Shown: positions 26,039 through 35,101 of the stretch, one piece after another
Numbering within the stretch: the stretch's first letter is position 1
Layout of the letters: each line of letters begins with the position of its first letter
Notes under the pieces: model-generated
The model's input: the letters and a program-made list of their open reading frames with translations, nothing else
Databases searched by the model: none
What the model was told of the DNA's origin: nothing
Position numbers and translations under genes: made by a program
Origin: Micrococcales bacterium
Lineage (GTDB): Bacteria; Actinomycetota; Actinomycetes; Actinomycetales; Microbacteriaceae
Assembly: GCA_016212425.1 (NCBI GenBank)
Contig: JACRGJ010000113.1
Span: 1-49,874, forward strand
Direction: 5' to 3'
Length of the DNA: 49,874 nt

Positions 26039-26803
26039 TCAGGCGGTCTTCGCCGCCTTCGCCCGAGCCGTCGCCTCGGCCCGCAGCTTCTCGGCGGCAC
26101 GGGACCGGGCGCGCACGACGCGCGCCGACGGCTCCGCCTTCTTCACCGACGACGCGTAGACGTCGACGTACTCCTGGCCACCGAGCCGCGAGAGCTCGTA
26201 CATCATCTCGTCGGTGATCGACCTGAGCACGAATCGGTCGCCCTCCAGTCCGGCGAAGCGGGAGAAGTCCAGGGGCTCCCCGAAGACCAGACCGACCCGG
26301 CGCACCTTCGGCACGATCGTGCCCGATGGCATCACCTTGTCGGTGTCGATCATCGCGACCGGGATCACCGGCACGTGCGCCTCGAGCGCCATCCGCGCGG
26401 CGCCGGTGCGCCCGCGATAGAGCCGACCGTCGGGGCTGCGGGTGCCCTCCGGGTAAATGCCGAGCTGCCCGCCCGCGGCGAGCACCGCGAGGCCCGACTC
26501 CAGCGACGCCTCGGAGGCGCGGCCACCGGATCGATCGATCGGCAACTGTCCGATCGCCCGGAAGAAGACCCGCGTGAACCAGCCCTTGAGCCCGGTCCCG
26601 GTGAAGTACTCGCTCTTGGCGAGGAAGTGGATCGGCCGATCGATGGCGAGCGGCAGGAACACGGAGTCGATGAAGGAGAGATGGTTCGAGACGAACAGCA
26701 CCGGCCCGCTCTTCGGCACGTTCTCCAGCCCGCGCATCCAGGGCCGGAACGCCCCGAGGACGAGCGGACCGATCACCGCGTGCTTGAGGAAGAGGTAGAG
26801 CAT
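26039..26803 (-). CDS. plsC: 1-acyl-sn-glycerol-3-phosphate acyltransferase (PlsC family)
   Basis: Membrane-bound acyltransferase acting in phosphatidic acid synthesis. The catalytic NHLSFID box (H41, D46) and glycerol-phosphate-binding YPEGTRSPDG (EGTR at 119-122) are intact, with FLAKSEYF and VIPVAMIDTDKV between and after. An N-terminal hydrophobic segment and a basic Ala/Lys/Arg-rich tail flank the domain. ATG 26803 is preceded by GGAGG, and the 254-residue product has family length. It corresponds to Rv2182c, downstream of aroG in mycobacteria. It lies 29 nt after the glucokinase stop, so co-transcription is likely. Confidence 0.92.
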   Translation of the reverse strand: MLYLFLKHAVIGPLVLGAFRPWMRGLENVPKSGPVLFVSNHLSFIDSVFLPLAIDRPIHFLAKSEYFTGTGLKGWFTRVFFRAIGQLPIDRSGGRASEASLESGLAVLAAGGQLGIYPEGTRSPDGRLYRGRTGAARMALEAHVPVIPVAMIDTDKVMPSGTIVPKVRRVGLVFGEPLDFSRFAGLEGDRFVLRSITDEMMYELSRLGGQEYVDVYASSVKKAEPSARVVRARSRAAEKLRAEATARAKAAKTA

Positions 26804-26832
26804 CGCATCCTCCCGGCCGGGTTCCGCCGAGT

Positions 26833-27801
26833 CTAGAGCCCGGCGGCCGCGCCCAGGGTCTCGGCGCGGACCCGGGCGAGGTCCGCCGCCCCCACCGCGC
26901 CCGCGTCGTTGACCAGTTCCGCCGTGACGAACGCCGGCTCCGGGTGATAGCCGCGGGCCGGCACGTGGGCGAGGTAGGCCTCGCGGATCGGGCCCAGCAG
27001 TCGCTCCCCCGCCGCGGCGACGCCGCCGCCGATGACAAAGAGCTGCGGGTCGAGGATCGCTCCGATCGCGGCGCAGCCCTGGCCGATCCACGAGCCGAGC
27101 TCCCTCAGTGCGGCGAGCGCGCCGGGATCGTCGTCAGCGATCAGCCGCCCCACGCTGTGCCCGTCGAGGCCGCCGGCCTCGGCGCGGGCGGCAGCCAGCG
27201 GGAGGCCGATGCCGCCGGCATCCGCGATCTCGTTCGCCATGCGCAGCAGCGCCCGGCCGGCACCGTACTGCTCCAGACAGCCGCGCGCCCCGCATCCGCA
27301 CGGCAGGCCGCCCGGCACGACTCGCATGTGCCCGATCTCGCCGGCGGAGCCGAAGCCGCCGCGCAGCAGGCGATCACCGACGACGACCGCGCCGCCGACC
27401 CCGGTGCCGATCGTCAGCATCGTCATGTCGCTCACCATCCGACCGGCCCCGAATCGGAACTCCGCCCAGCCGGCGGCGTTGGCGTCGTTGTCGACAGTCA
27501 GCTCCATGCCCGTGAGACGCGTCTCGAGGCGATGCCGAAGGGGTTGGTTGCGCCAGCTGATATTGGGGGCGTAGTAGACCAGCGATTGCGTCACGTCGAT
27601 GAATCCGGGGGCCGCAACGCCCGCCACCGCCACGTCGTGCTCCTCGGAGAGCTCGCGGATCATCCGGATCACCAGATCGATGATCGCCTCGCCGTCGCCG
27701 GCGGGAGTCGCTCGGCGGTCGATGGCGATGAGCTCGCCGAGCTCGCCCACGACGGCCGCCGCGACCTTCGTCCCGCCGATGTCGATCCCGATCGCCCGCA
27801 C
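26833..27801 (-). CDS. glk: ROK-family glucokinase
   Basis: ATP- or polyphosphate-dependent glucose kinase. It starts VRAIGIDIGGTKVAAAVV with the phosphate-binding DIGGTK at 7-12. NDANAAGWAE contains the likely catalytic base D107, and ROK zinc ligands are H159 and C169, C171, C176 in GEIGHMRVV and PCGCGARGCLEQY. The 322-residue length fits. GTG 27801 has TAGACT 8 nt upstream, indicating a leaderless start. The longer frame to 27861 would run through the promoter. Divergent from the acyl-CoA synthetase gene. Phosphate donor and exact sugar cannot be decided from sequence. Confidence 0.9.
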   Translation of the reverse strand: MRAIGIDIGGTKVAAAVVGELGELIAIDRRATPAGDGEAIIDLVIRMIRELSEEHDVAVAGVAAPGFIDVTQSLVYYAPNISWRNQPLRHRLETRLTGMELTVDNDANAAGWAEFRFGAGRMVSDMTMLTIGTGVGGAVVVGDRLLRGGFGSAGEIGHMRVVPGGLPCGCGARGCLEQYGAGRALLRMANEIADAGGIGLPLAAARAEAGGLDGHSVGRLIADDDPGALAALRELGSWIGQGCAAIGAILDPQLFVIGGGVAAAGERLLGPIREAYLAHVPARGYHPEPAFVTAELVNDAGAVGAADLARVRAETLGAAAGL

Positions 27802-27809
27802 GAGGCCCG

Positions 27810-27846
27810 AGTCTAGGACGGGGTCGGCACCCCTCCCCGGTACACT
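27810..27846. promoter_or_regulatory. Divergent promoters for glucokinase and acyl-CoA synthetase genes
   Basis: Minus strand TAGACT (27815-27810) lies 8 nt before the glucokinase GTG. Plus strand TACACT (27841-27846) gives a leader of about 28 nt with AAGGAG before GTG 27882. One gene therefore looks leaderless and the other leadered. Confidence 0.55.
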
Positions 27847-27881
27847 GTGCTTGCTGTCCACTCGGTGCCGAAGGAGCTGCC

Positions 27882-29708
27882 GTGCGTGAATCGATCGTCC
27901 CCGCTCTCGTTCCCGCCGAGCCGGAGTGGAACGTCACCGACCTCCTCCTGCATCGGGTGCATTCCACACCCGACGAGCCGCTGTTCGCACTGCCGGACGG
28001 CGCAGGAGGCTGGAGCGACCTCAGCGCCCGCGCGTTCCACGCCCGGGTCGTGGCGCTCGCCAAGGGCCTGATCGCCGCGGGCATCCGGCCCGGCGACAAG
28101 ATCGGCATCATGTGCTCCTCGCGATTCGAGTGGACCCTGATCGATTTCGCCGTGTGGTTCTCGGGCGCAGTCCTGGTGCCGATATACGAGACATCCTCGC
28201 CTGCACAGATCCGCTTCAACCTCCACGACTCCGGCGCGACCCGGCTCATCGTCGAGACCGCGGAGCACTTCACCCGCTTCGACGAGATCGCGGACGAGCT
28301 GCCCGCCGTGACCACCGTGTGGCAGCTGCAGCGGGGCGACCTCGACACGCTCTCCGCCAGCGGATCGGCGGTGTCGGATGAGGTGCTCGAGCAGCGCAGG
28401 TCCGCCGCATCCGGCTCCGACCTGGCCACGCTGATCTACACGAGCGGCTCGACGGGCGTTCCGAAGGGGTGCATCCTCACCCACGCCAACTTCGTGGAGC
28501 TGACCCGCAACGCGGCCGTCGCGATGAAGGATGTCGTGGCGCCGGGCACCTCGACCCTCCTGTTCATCACCATCGCCCATGTCTTCGCCCGCTTCATCTC
28601 CGTGCTCGGCGTGTACACGGGTGTGAAGGTGGGGCACCAGGCAGACACCCGTCAGCTGCTGCCCTCGCTCGGCTCGTTCCGGCCCACATTCCTGCTCGCG
28701 GTACCCCGGGTGTTCGAGAAGGTGTACAACTCCGCCGAGCAGAAGGCGGAGGCCGGCGGCAAGGGGCGCATCTTCCGTGCGGCGGCCGAGACGGCCGTCG
28801 CCCACTCGAAGGCGCTGGACGCGGGGGTGATCCCGCTCGGGCTGCGGCTGCGGTTCGCCCTGTTCGATCGGCTCGTCTACGGCAAGCTGCGCGCCGCGAT
28901 GGGCGGGCGGGTGCGCTACGCGGTATCCGGATCCGCGCCGCTCGGTCCCCGTCTGGGGCACTTCTTCCGCAGCCTCGACATCCGCATCCTCGAGGGCTAT
29001 GGACTCACGGAGACGACGGCCCCGGCCACCGTGAACCTCCCCGACAGGTTCACGATCGGCACGGTCGGACCGGCTCTGCCCGGAGTGGCCATCCGCATCG
29101 CCGACGACGGTGAGGTTCTCGTGCGCGGAGTCGACGTCTTCGCCGGGTACTGGAACAACCCGGCGGCCACCGCCGAGGTGTTCGAGGACGGCTGGTTCCG
29201 CACCGGCGACATCGGCGCCCTCGACGACGCCGGTTATCTCACGATCACCGGCCGGAAGAAGGAGATCCTCGTCACGGCCGGTGGCAAGAACGTCGCGCCG
29301 GCCGGGCTGGAGGACCCGATCCGTTCGAATCCGCTCGTGGGGCAGGTGGTGGTCGTCGGCGACCAGAAGCCGTTCATCGCGGCGCTGATCACACTCGACG
29401 CCGAGATGCTCCCGGTGTGGCTGCACAACAACGGCGAAGACGCCGCGATGCCCCTCACCCGGGCCGCCGAGCACCCGAAGATCCTGGCCGAGATCCAGCG
29501 GGCGATCGACGCCGCCAACGAGCGGGTATCCCGGGCCGAGTCGATCCGCAAGTTCGTGGTCCTGCCGACGGAGTTCACCGAGGCGTCGGGGCACCTGACG
29601 CCCAAGCTGAGCATCAAGCGGAACGTGATCACGAAGGACTTCGCGGCCCAGATCGACTCGATGTACCTCGACACGCGGGACCGGACCCAGGGCGTCAGCC
29701 TGGCCTGA
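27882..29708 (+). CDS. Long-chain acyl-CoA synthetase (FadD15-type AMP-binding enzyme)
   Basis: Activates fatty acids via acyl-AMP to acyl-CoA. The P-loop YTSGSTGVPKG is near residue 186, AMP-binding GYGLTETTAP near 373, RTGDIG and GRKKEILVTAGGKNVAP (hinge and A8 region) near 443-472, and the C-terminal catalytic Lys in LTPKLSIKR. The 608-residue length is normal for the FadD15/FACL group. GTG 27882 follows AAGGAG by 5 nt. The gene corresponds in position to fadD15 (Rv2187). Its stop lies 8 nt from the convergent def stop, leaving no room for a terminator. Confidence 0.92.
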   Translation: MRESIVPALVPAEPEWNVTDLLLHRVHSTPDEPLFALPDGAGGWSDLSARAFHARVVALAKGLIAAGIRPGDKIGIMCSSRFEWTLIDFAVWFSGAVLVPIYETSSPAQIRFNLHDSGATRLIVETAEHFTRFDEIADELPAVTTVWQLQRGDLDTLSASGSAVSDEVLEQRRSAASGSDLATLIYTSGSTGVPKGCILTHANFVELTRNAAVAMKDVVAPGTSTLLFITIAHVFARFISVLGVYTGVKVGHQADTRQLLPSLGSFRPTFLLAVPRVFEKVYNSAEQKAEAGGKGRIFRAAAETAVAHSKALDAGVIPLGLRLRFALFDRLVYGKLRAAMGGRVRYAVSGSAPLGPRLGHFFRSLDIRILEGYGLTETTAPATVNLPDRFTIGTVGPALPGVAIRIADDGEVLVRGVDVFAGYWNNPAATAEVFEDGWFRTGDIGALDDAGYLTITGRKKEILVTAGGKNVAPAGLEDPIRSNPLVGQVVVVGDQKPFIAALITLDAEMLPVWLHNNGEDAAMPLTRAAEHPKILAEIQRAIDAANERVSRAESIRKFVVLPTEFTEASGHLTPKLSIKRNVITKDFAAQIDSMYLDTRDRTQGVSLA

Positions 29709-29716
29709 GGATCCGG

Positions 29717-30220
29717 CTACACCCCGGCGCGGAACCAGCCGGCCGCGCGGATCTCCCGCATCGCCTCGCGCTTCGTCTCGGGCTCGAGCCCCTCGATGTA
29801 GAGCCTCCCGTCGAGATGGTCCACCTCGTGCTGGAAGGCCTGCGCGAGCACCCCCTCCCCCTCCATGAGAACCTCGTCGCCGGTGAGGTCGACGCCGCGG
29901 ATGACCGCGCGGGGATGCCGGATGCGCGGGAAGTAGAAGCCGGGAACCGAGAGGCACCCCTCGTCGACGAGCTCAGGCTCTCCCGACAGCTCCACGATCT
30001 CCGGGTTCAGGACATACCCGACGGCGCCATCGACGTTCCAGCTGAACGCCCGCAGCCCGACCCCGCTCTGATTCGCGGCGAGACCGGCTCGCCCTGGGAC
30101 GGCGACCGTCTCCAGGAGGTCTTCCACGAGGCCCGCGGCACCGGGATCGCCGAGGCGGACCGGGTCGGTCCGGGAGCGGAGCACGGGGTCGCCGAACAGG
30201 CGGATCTGTCGCTCGGTCAC
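29717..30220 (-). CDS. def: Peptide deformylase
   Basis: Fe/Zn hydrolase that removes the formyl group from nascent N-terminal Met. Motif 2 EGCLSVP (metal C89) and motif 3 QHEVDHLDG (H131, E132, H135) are intact. Motif 1 reads GLAANQSG, with Asn where GxGxAAPQ is usual, a substitution next to the active-site Gln. The 167-residue product starts at GTG 30220, 16 nt after the ATPase stop; the longer frame would overlap that gene. It is probably co-transcribed with the MinD-like gene. Other deformylase genes may exist elsewhere, so this may be a secondary copy. Confidence 0.9.
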   Translation of the reverse strand: MTERQIRLFGDPVLRSRTDPVRLGDPGAAGLVEDLLETVAVPGRAGLAANQSGVGLRAFSWNVDGAVGYVLNPEIVELSGEPELVDEGCLSVPGFYFPRIRHPRAVIRGVDLTGDEVLMEGEGVLAQAFQHEVDHLDGRLYIEGLEPETKREAMREIRAAGWFRAGV

Positions 30221-30236
30221 GGGCGGATGCGGTCCT

Positions 30237-31448
30237 TCAGTCGCGGGTGGCCGGCAGGCCATCCAGTACGAGGGCGGCGAGCACCCGCGCCGACTCCCGG
30301 GTGAGGGGTTTGAGGTCGCGATAGCGCACCACCCCGCCCGCGGCGAGCTCCGGGTCGTAGGGGATTCGGACGACCTCCCGCACGCGCGAGCGGAAGTGCG
30401 ACTCGATCTCATCGAGCTTCACGAGGTTCGTCGCCTGCGTGCCCGTGTTCAACGCGACCACGGCGTTCTCGACCAGCCCGCGGTACCCGTTCGCCTCGAG
30501 CCAGGTCAGGGTCTCGGAGGCGAGCCGCGCCTCGTCGACGCTCCCGCCGGAGACGATCACCAGCTCGTCCGCGCGCTGCAGCGTCGCCCGCATCACCGAG
30601 TGCACGATGCCGGTGCCGCAGTCGGTCAGAGCGATCGAGTAGTACTTCGAGACCAGGTCGGCCACGACGTTGTAGTCGTCCTCGTCGAAGGCCTCGGACA
30701 GGAGCGGGTCGGTGTCGGATGCGAGCACGTCCAGACGGGTGGCGTCGCGGGAGACGTGCGAACTGAGCTGCCCGAAGTCCCGGATGCCGGGTGCGTGGTT
30801 CACGAGGTCGCGGACCGTCGAGTCCGTCTCCTTCTCGATGCGCTCCGCGAGCGTGCCGCGGTCCGGGTTCGCGTCGATGGCGATGATGCGGTCCTCCCGG
30901 ACGTGCGCCATGGCCATCCCGAGGAGGGTGGTGATGGTGGTCTTCCCGACACCGCCCTTGCGGGTGAGAACGGGGACGAAGCGCGTGCCGCCCTGGAGGC
31001 GCCTGTCGATCCGCGCATCCAGCGCCTTGCGCTCGCGCACCCGGGCCGAGTCGCCGATGTTGGCCAGGTGGAGAGTGCCGTTGTAGACCAGGGAGGGCCA
31101 GAACCCCTCGGGCGCGGGGCGGCGCCCCTTCCGGTCGAGCAGCCGCTCCTCGGTGAGCATCGCGGCCGGCTCGGGGCCCGCCGTACCCGAGCCGCGCGTC
31201 CGGCGGGAGTACATCGCCGTGTCGTCGGCGTGCGCGCCGCGACGCGCCAGGACCGGGATCGACGTGGTGCCGAGTGCTTCGGCGTCGGCGCGGACGGCGA
31301 CCCGGGAGATCTCGACGAGCGCCTCGTCCTCGGGGGTCTCATGCACGATCGCGGGCAGGTCGACGCTGATCGACACGCGGTCGGGCTCGTCGGGCTCGTC
31401 GGCGGCTATCGGCTCACCGAGGGCGGTGTCGCGACGGTCTTCGGTCAT
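30237..31448 (-). CDS. MinD/ParA-like P-loop ATPase with N-terminal extension, function unknown
   Basis: The 403-residue protein has an acidic, poorly structured N-terminus (about 1-110), a short conserved-looking segment (FWPSLVYNGTLHLANIG, about 116-132), then a deviant Walker A ATPase domain: KGGVGKTT at 164-171, IIAIDANPDRGTL, and ALTDCGTGI in the Walker B region. This resembles actinobacterial MinD-like proteins of the kind found near type VII secretion genes, but no such genes are here. ATG 31448 has AAAGGAG 9 nt upstream. A partition or polar-positioning role would be inference. Confidence 0.8.
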   Translation of the reverse strand: MTEDRRDTALGEPIAADEPDEPDRVSISVDLPAIVHETPEDEALVEISRVAVRADAEALGTTSIPVLARRGAHADDTAMYSRRTRGSGTAGPEPAAMLTEERLLDRKGRRPAPEGFWPSLVYNGTLHLANIGDSARVRERKALDARIDRRLQGGTRFVPVLTRKGGVGKTTITTLLGMAMAHVREDRIIAIDANPDRGTLAERIEKETDSTVRDLVNHAPGIRDFGQLSSHVSRDATRLDVLASDTDPLLSEAFDEDDYNVVADLVSKYYSIALTDCGTGIVHSVMRATLQRADELVIVSGGSVDEARLASETLTWLEANGYRGLVENAVVALNTGTQATNLVKLDEIESHFRSRVREVVRIPYDPELAAGGVVRYRDLKPLTRESARVLAALVLDGLPATRD

Positions 31449-31478
31449 CGGATCGAGCTCCTTTCGCCCCAGCCCTCC

Positions 31479-31484
31479 AGTGTA
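31479..31484 (-). promoter_or_regulatory. -10 element upstream of the MinD-like ATPase gene
   Basis: Minus strand TACACT (31484-31479) would give a leader of about 24 nt including AAAGGAG. The rest of the 124-nt gap to pyc shows no clear terminator. Confidence 0.45.
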
Positions 31485-31572
31485 GGGAGGGGCTGCGGCG
31501 TGCGCTCCGATCGGCACCGGAGGACCGCCCGCCCGACTCCGAGGTTCCCCGACATCCGCGGCGACCGGCTCG

Positions 31573-34500
31573 CTACTCGACGACGACGAGCAAATCGCCC
31601 GCGTCCACCTGCTGGGTCACCGGGATGGCGAGCCGCGTCACCGTGCCGGCCACCGGAGTCGTGATCGCCGCCTCCATCTTCATCGCCTCGATCGAGGCGA
31701 CCTGCTGGCCGGCTGACACCGTCTCACCCTGCGTCACCTTGAGCGTCACGACGCCGGAGAAGGGCGCCGGGATCTGCCCGGGACGTGCGGCATCCGCCTT
31801 CTCCGCCGTACTCACCTCGACGGCGATGGCGCGGTCGCGCACGAAGACGGGTCGCAGCTGGCCGTTCAAGGTGGTCATCACGGTGCGGATGCCCTTGTCG
31901 TCGGCCTCGCCGATCGCCTCCAGTCCGATGAAGAGATTGACCCCGCGGCCCATCTGGACGACGTGCTCGACCCCAGGACGGAGCCCGTAGAGGTAGTCCA
32001 GGGTGTCGACCGTCGAGAGGTCGCCGAACAGCTCGCGCGACTGGTCGAACTGCCGCGTCGGAGCCGGGAACAGAAGCCGGTTCAGGGTCGCCCTGCGGAC
32101 CGCACCCGTCTCCTCGAGGTCTCGCTCGTCGTCGGTGGTCAGATCGGCGGTGGCGAGCCGTACCGTGCGTCCCTCGAGCACTTTCGTGCGGAACGGCTCC
32201 GGCCAGCCGCCGGGCGGATCACCGAGCTCGCCGGCCACGAAGCCGATGACGGACTCCGGGATGTCGTAGCGCTGCGGATTCCGCTCGAAATCGTCCGGGT
32301 CGACATCCGCCGCGACGAGGGCTAGGGCCAGATCGCCGACGACCTTGGACGACGGGGTCACCTTCGGGATGTCGCCGAGGATGCGGTTCGCCGCCGCATA
32401 GCAGTCCTCGATCCGTTCGAAGCGGTCGGCGAGGCCGAGCGCGATCGCCTGCTGCCGCAGGTTGGAGAGCTGGCCACCGGGGATCTCGTGCCGGTACACG
32501 CGGCCGGTGGGACCGGGCAGCCCGGACTCGAAGGGGCGGTACGCCCCGCGCACGGCCTCCCAGTAGGGCTCGAGGTCGCTGACCGCCTCGAGGGATATCC
32601 CGGTGTCCCGCTCGGTGTGCGCGGTGGCGGCGACGAGCGCGGATGCCGAAGGCTGACTCGTCGTTCCGGCCATCGGCGCACTCGCCACGTCGACCGCGTC
32701 CACCCCGGCGCGACTCGCCGCGAGGAGGGTCGCGAGCTGACCCCCGGCGGTGTCGTGGGTGTGCAGGTGCACGGGCAGATCGAACCGCTCGCGCAGTGCC
32801 GCCACGAGCACCTCGGCCGCGCCGGCGCGCAGCAGCCCGGCCATGTCCTTGATCGCCAGGATGTGCGCTCCGGCCTCGACCATCTGCTCCGCGAGCCGCA
32901 GGTAGTAGTCGAGGGTGTACAGCTTCTCGGCGGGGTCGAGCAGGTCGCCGGTGTAGCAGAGGCCGACCTCCGCGACCGTCGTGCCGGTCTCGAGCACCGC
33001 ATCGATCGCCGGGCGCATCTGGGCGACGTCGTTCAATGCGTCGAAGATGCGGAACACGTCGATCCCGGATGTCGCCGCCTCCTGCACGAACGCACGAGTC
33101 ACCGCCGTCGGGTAGGGCGTGTATCCGACGGTGTTGCGCCCGCGCAGCAGCATCTGGATCGCGACGTTCGGGAGGGCCCGCCGCATCGCGTCCAGGCGCT
33201 CCCACGGGTCCTCGCCGAGGAAGCGGAGGGCGACGTCGTACGTCGCCCCGCCCCACGCCTCCACCGAGAGCAGCTGCGGGGTCATCCGGGCCACATGCGG
33301 CAGCACGGCGGCCAGGTCCCTCGTGCGAACCCGGGTCGCGAGGAGCGACTGGTGCGCGTCCCGGAAGGTGGTCTCGGTGGCGGCCAGGGCGGTCTGCTGT
33401 CGGAGGGCCGTCGCGAAACCGACCGGGCCCAGTTCCAGCAACCGCTGACGCGAGCCGTCCGGCGCAGGCGCGTCGACATCGATCGCGGGCAGCTTGAGGC
33501 GCGGGTCGGTAGCGCGTCCGATGTCGCCGTGCGGCTGATTGACCGTGACATCGGCGAGCCAGGCCAGCACCTTCGTGCCGCGGTCGCGTGACTCGACGTA
33601 GTCGAGGAGCTGTGGCCGCTCCTCGATGAACAGGGTGCTGAGGTCTCCGGCGATGAAGGCCGGATCCGCCAGCACGCCCTGGAGGAAGGGGATGTTCGTG
33701 GTGACGCCCCGGATCCGGAACTCGGCCAGGCCCCGTCGCGCCCGCGCCACCGCGGTGCCGAAGTCGCGGCCGCGGCACGTCATCTTCGCGAGCATCGAGT
33801 CGAAGTGCGGGCTGATCTGGGCGCCGGGATCGACCGTGCCGCCGTCCAGACGCACGCCCGCGCCACCGGGCGACCGGTAGGCCGAGATCCTCCCGGTGTC
33901 GGGACGGAAGCCCGCCGCCGGGTCCTCGGTCGTGATCCGGCACTGCAGCGCGGCGCCGTGCAAGCGGACGGTCTCGCGCGACAGCCCGAGCTCCTCGAGT
34001 GACTCCCCCGCCGCGATCCGCATCTGGGACTGCACGAGGTCGACGTCGGTGACCTCCTCCGTCACGGTGTGCTCCACCTGGATGCGCGGGTTCATCTCGA
34101 TGAAGACATGCTTCCCCGCCCGCTCCCCCACGGTGTCCAGGAGGAACTCGACGGTTCCCGCGTTGACGTAGCCGATCGATTCGGCGAAGGCGATCGCGTC
34201 GCGGTAGAGGGCGTCGCGGATGTCCTGGCCGAGATTCGGCGCGGGAGCGATCTCGACCACCTTCTGGTTGCGCCGCTGCACCGAGCAGTCCCGCTCGAAG
34301 AGATGCATCGTGTGACCCTGCGCATCCGCGAGGATCTGCACCTCGATGTGCCGCGGGCGAAGCACCGCCTGCTCCAGGAACATCGTCGGGTCGCCGAAAG
34401 CGGAATCCGCCTCCCGCATCGCTTCCTCGAGCGCCGGCCGCAGCGCCTCCCGCGTCTCGACTCGTCGCATCCCGCGCCCGCCGCCCCCGGCGACCGCCTT

Positions 34501-34971
34501 GGCGAAGACGGGGAACCCGATCCGGTCGGCCTCGGCCAGCAGCACCTCGATGTCGGTTGTGGCGGGACTCGAGTCGAGCACGGGCACACCGGCCGCGGTG
34601 GCGTGCTCCTTCGCGGTCACCTTGTTCCCGGCCATCTCGAGCACGCGACTCGGCGGCCCGATAAAGGTGATGCCGCTGTCCGCGGCCGCCCGCGCCAGTT
34701 CCGGATTCTCGGAGAGGAACCCGTAGCCGGGGTAGATCGCGTCGGCTCCGGCCGCTTTCGCCACGCGGATGATCTCCGCCACGTCGAGGTAGGCCCGGAC
34801 CGGATGCCCCTTCTCGCCGATCAGGTAGGCCTCGTCCGCCTTCAGCCGGTGCAGGGAGTTGCGGTCCTCCCACGGGTACACCGCGACGGTCTCGGCTCCC
34901 AGCTCGACGGCGGCGCGAAAGGCGCGGATCGCGATCTCGCCGCGATTGGCCACCAGGATCTTGTTGAACAT
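31573..34971 (-). CDS. pyc: Pyruvate carboxylase (biotin-dependent)
   Basis: Anaplerotic enzyme carboxylating pyruvate to oxaloacetate. The 1132-residue chain has an N-terminal biotin carboxylase (MFNKILVANRGEIAIRAFRA; KAVAGGGGRGMR; IEMNPRIQVEHTVTE), a central carboxyltransferase (WGGATYDVALRFLGEDPWERL; FRIFDALND; IKDMAGLL; LHTHDTAGG), and the C-terminal biotinyl domain with EAMKMEA, biotin Lys at about 1098. All key motifs are intact. ATG 34971 follows AAAGGACC and gives the standard N-terminus; an upstream in-frame extension is unconserved. It is divergent from a ParA gene. Confidence 0.97.
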   Translation of the reverse strand: MFNKILVANRGEIAIRAFRAAVELGAETVAVYPWEDRNSLHRLKADEAYLIGEKGHPVRAYLDVAEIIRVAKAAGADAIYPGYGFLSENPELARAAADSGITFIGPPSRVLEMAGNKVTAKEHATAAGVPVLDSSPATTDIEVLLAEADRIGFPVFAKAVAGGGGRGMRRVETREALRPALEEAMREADSAFGDPTMFLEQAVLRPRHIEVQILADAQGHTMHLFERDCSVQRRNQKVVEIAPAPNLGQDIRDALYRDAIAFAESIGYVNAGTVEFLLDTVGERAGKHVFIEMNPRIQVEHTVTEEVTDVDLVQSQMRIAAGESLEELGLSRETVRLHGAALQCRITTEDPAAGFRPDTGRISAYRSPGGAGVRLDGGTVDPGAQISPHFDSMLAKMTCRGRDFGTAVARARRGLAEFRIRGVTTNIPFLQGVLADPAFIAGDLSTLFIEERPQLLDYVESRDRGTKVLAWLADVTVNQPHGDIGRATDPRLKLPAIDVDAPAPDGSRQRLLELGPVGFATALRQQTALAATETTFRDAHQSLLATRVRTRDLAAVLPHVARMTPQLLSVEAWGGATYDVALRFLGEDPWERLDAMRRALPNVAIQMLLRGRNTVGYTPYPTAVTRAFVQEAATSGIDVFRIFDALNDVAQMRPAIDAVLETGTTVAEVGLCYTGDLLDPAEKLYTLDYYLRLAEQMVEAGAHILAIKDMAGLLRAGAAEVLVAALRERFDLPVHLHTHDTAGGQLATLLAASRAGVDAVDVASAPMAGTTSQPSASALVAATAHTERDTGISLEAVSDLEPYWEAVRGAYRPFESGLPGPTGRVYRHEIPGGQLSNLRQQAIALGLADRFERIEDCYAAANRILGDIPKVTPSSKVVGDLALALVAADVDPDDFERNPQRYDIPESVIGFVAGELGDPPGGWPEPFRTKVLEGRTVRLATADLTTDDERDLEETGAVRRATLNRLLFPAPTRQFDQSRELFGDLSTVDTLDYLYGLRPGVEHVVQMGRGVNLFIGLEAIGEADDKGIRTVMTTLNGQLRPVFVRDRAIAVEVSTAEKADAARPGQIPAPFSGVVTLKVTQGETVSAGQQVASIEAMKMEAAITTPVAGTVTRLAIPVTQQVDAGDLLVVVE

Positions 34972-35056
34972 CCGGTCCTTTCGAGAGGGCCGCGCCCCTG
35001 TCGGGACGACCGTCGGGTGGTCGCGCGGCACCCAGTCCCCCCGGGGGTGAGAGCGC

Positions 35057-35080
35057 TACGCTGATGTGTCCCACAGCGTA
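35057..35080. promoter_or_regulatory. Inverted repeat forming face-to-face -10 boxes between pyc and the ParA gene
   Basis: TACGCTG (35057-35063) and CAGCGTA (35074-35080) are perfect inverted arms around 10 nt. Each arm reads as a -10 hexamer TACGCT for the opposite direction, so the two promoters would overlap with nearly the same transcription start (about 35068-35069) and compete. It could equally be a dimeric operator. Confidence 0.5.
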
Positions 35081-35101
35081 CTGAAGGCGAGGTCGGTGGT
35101 C

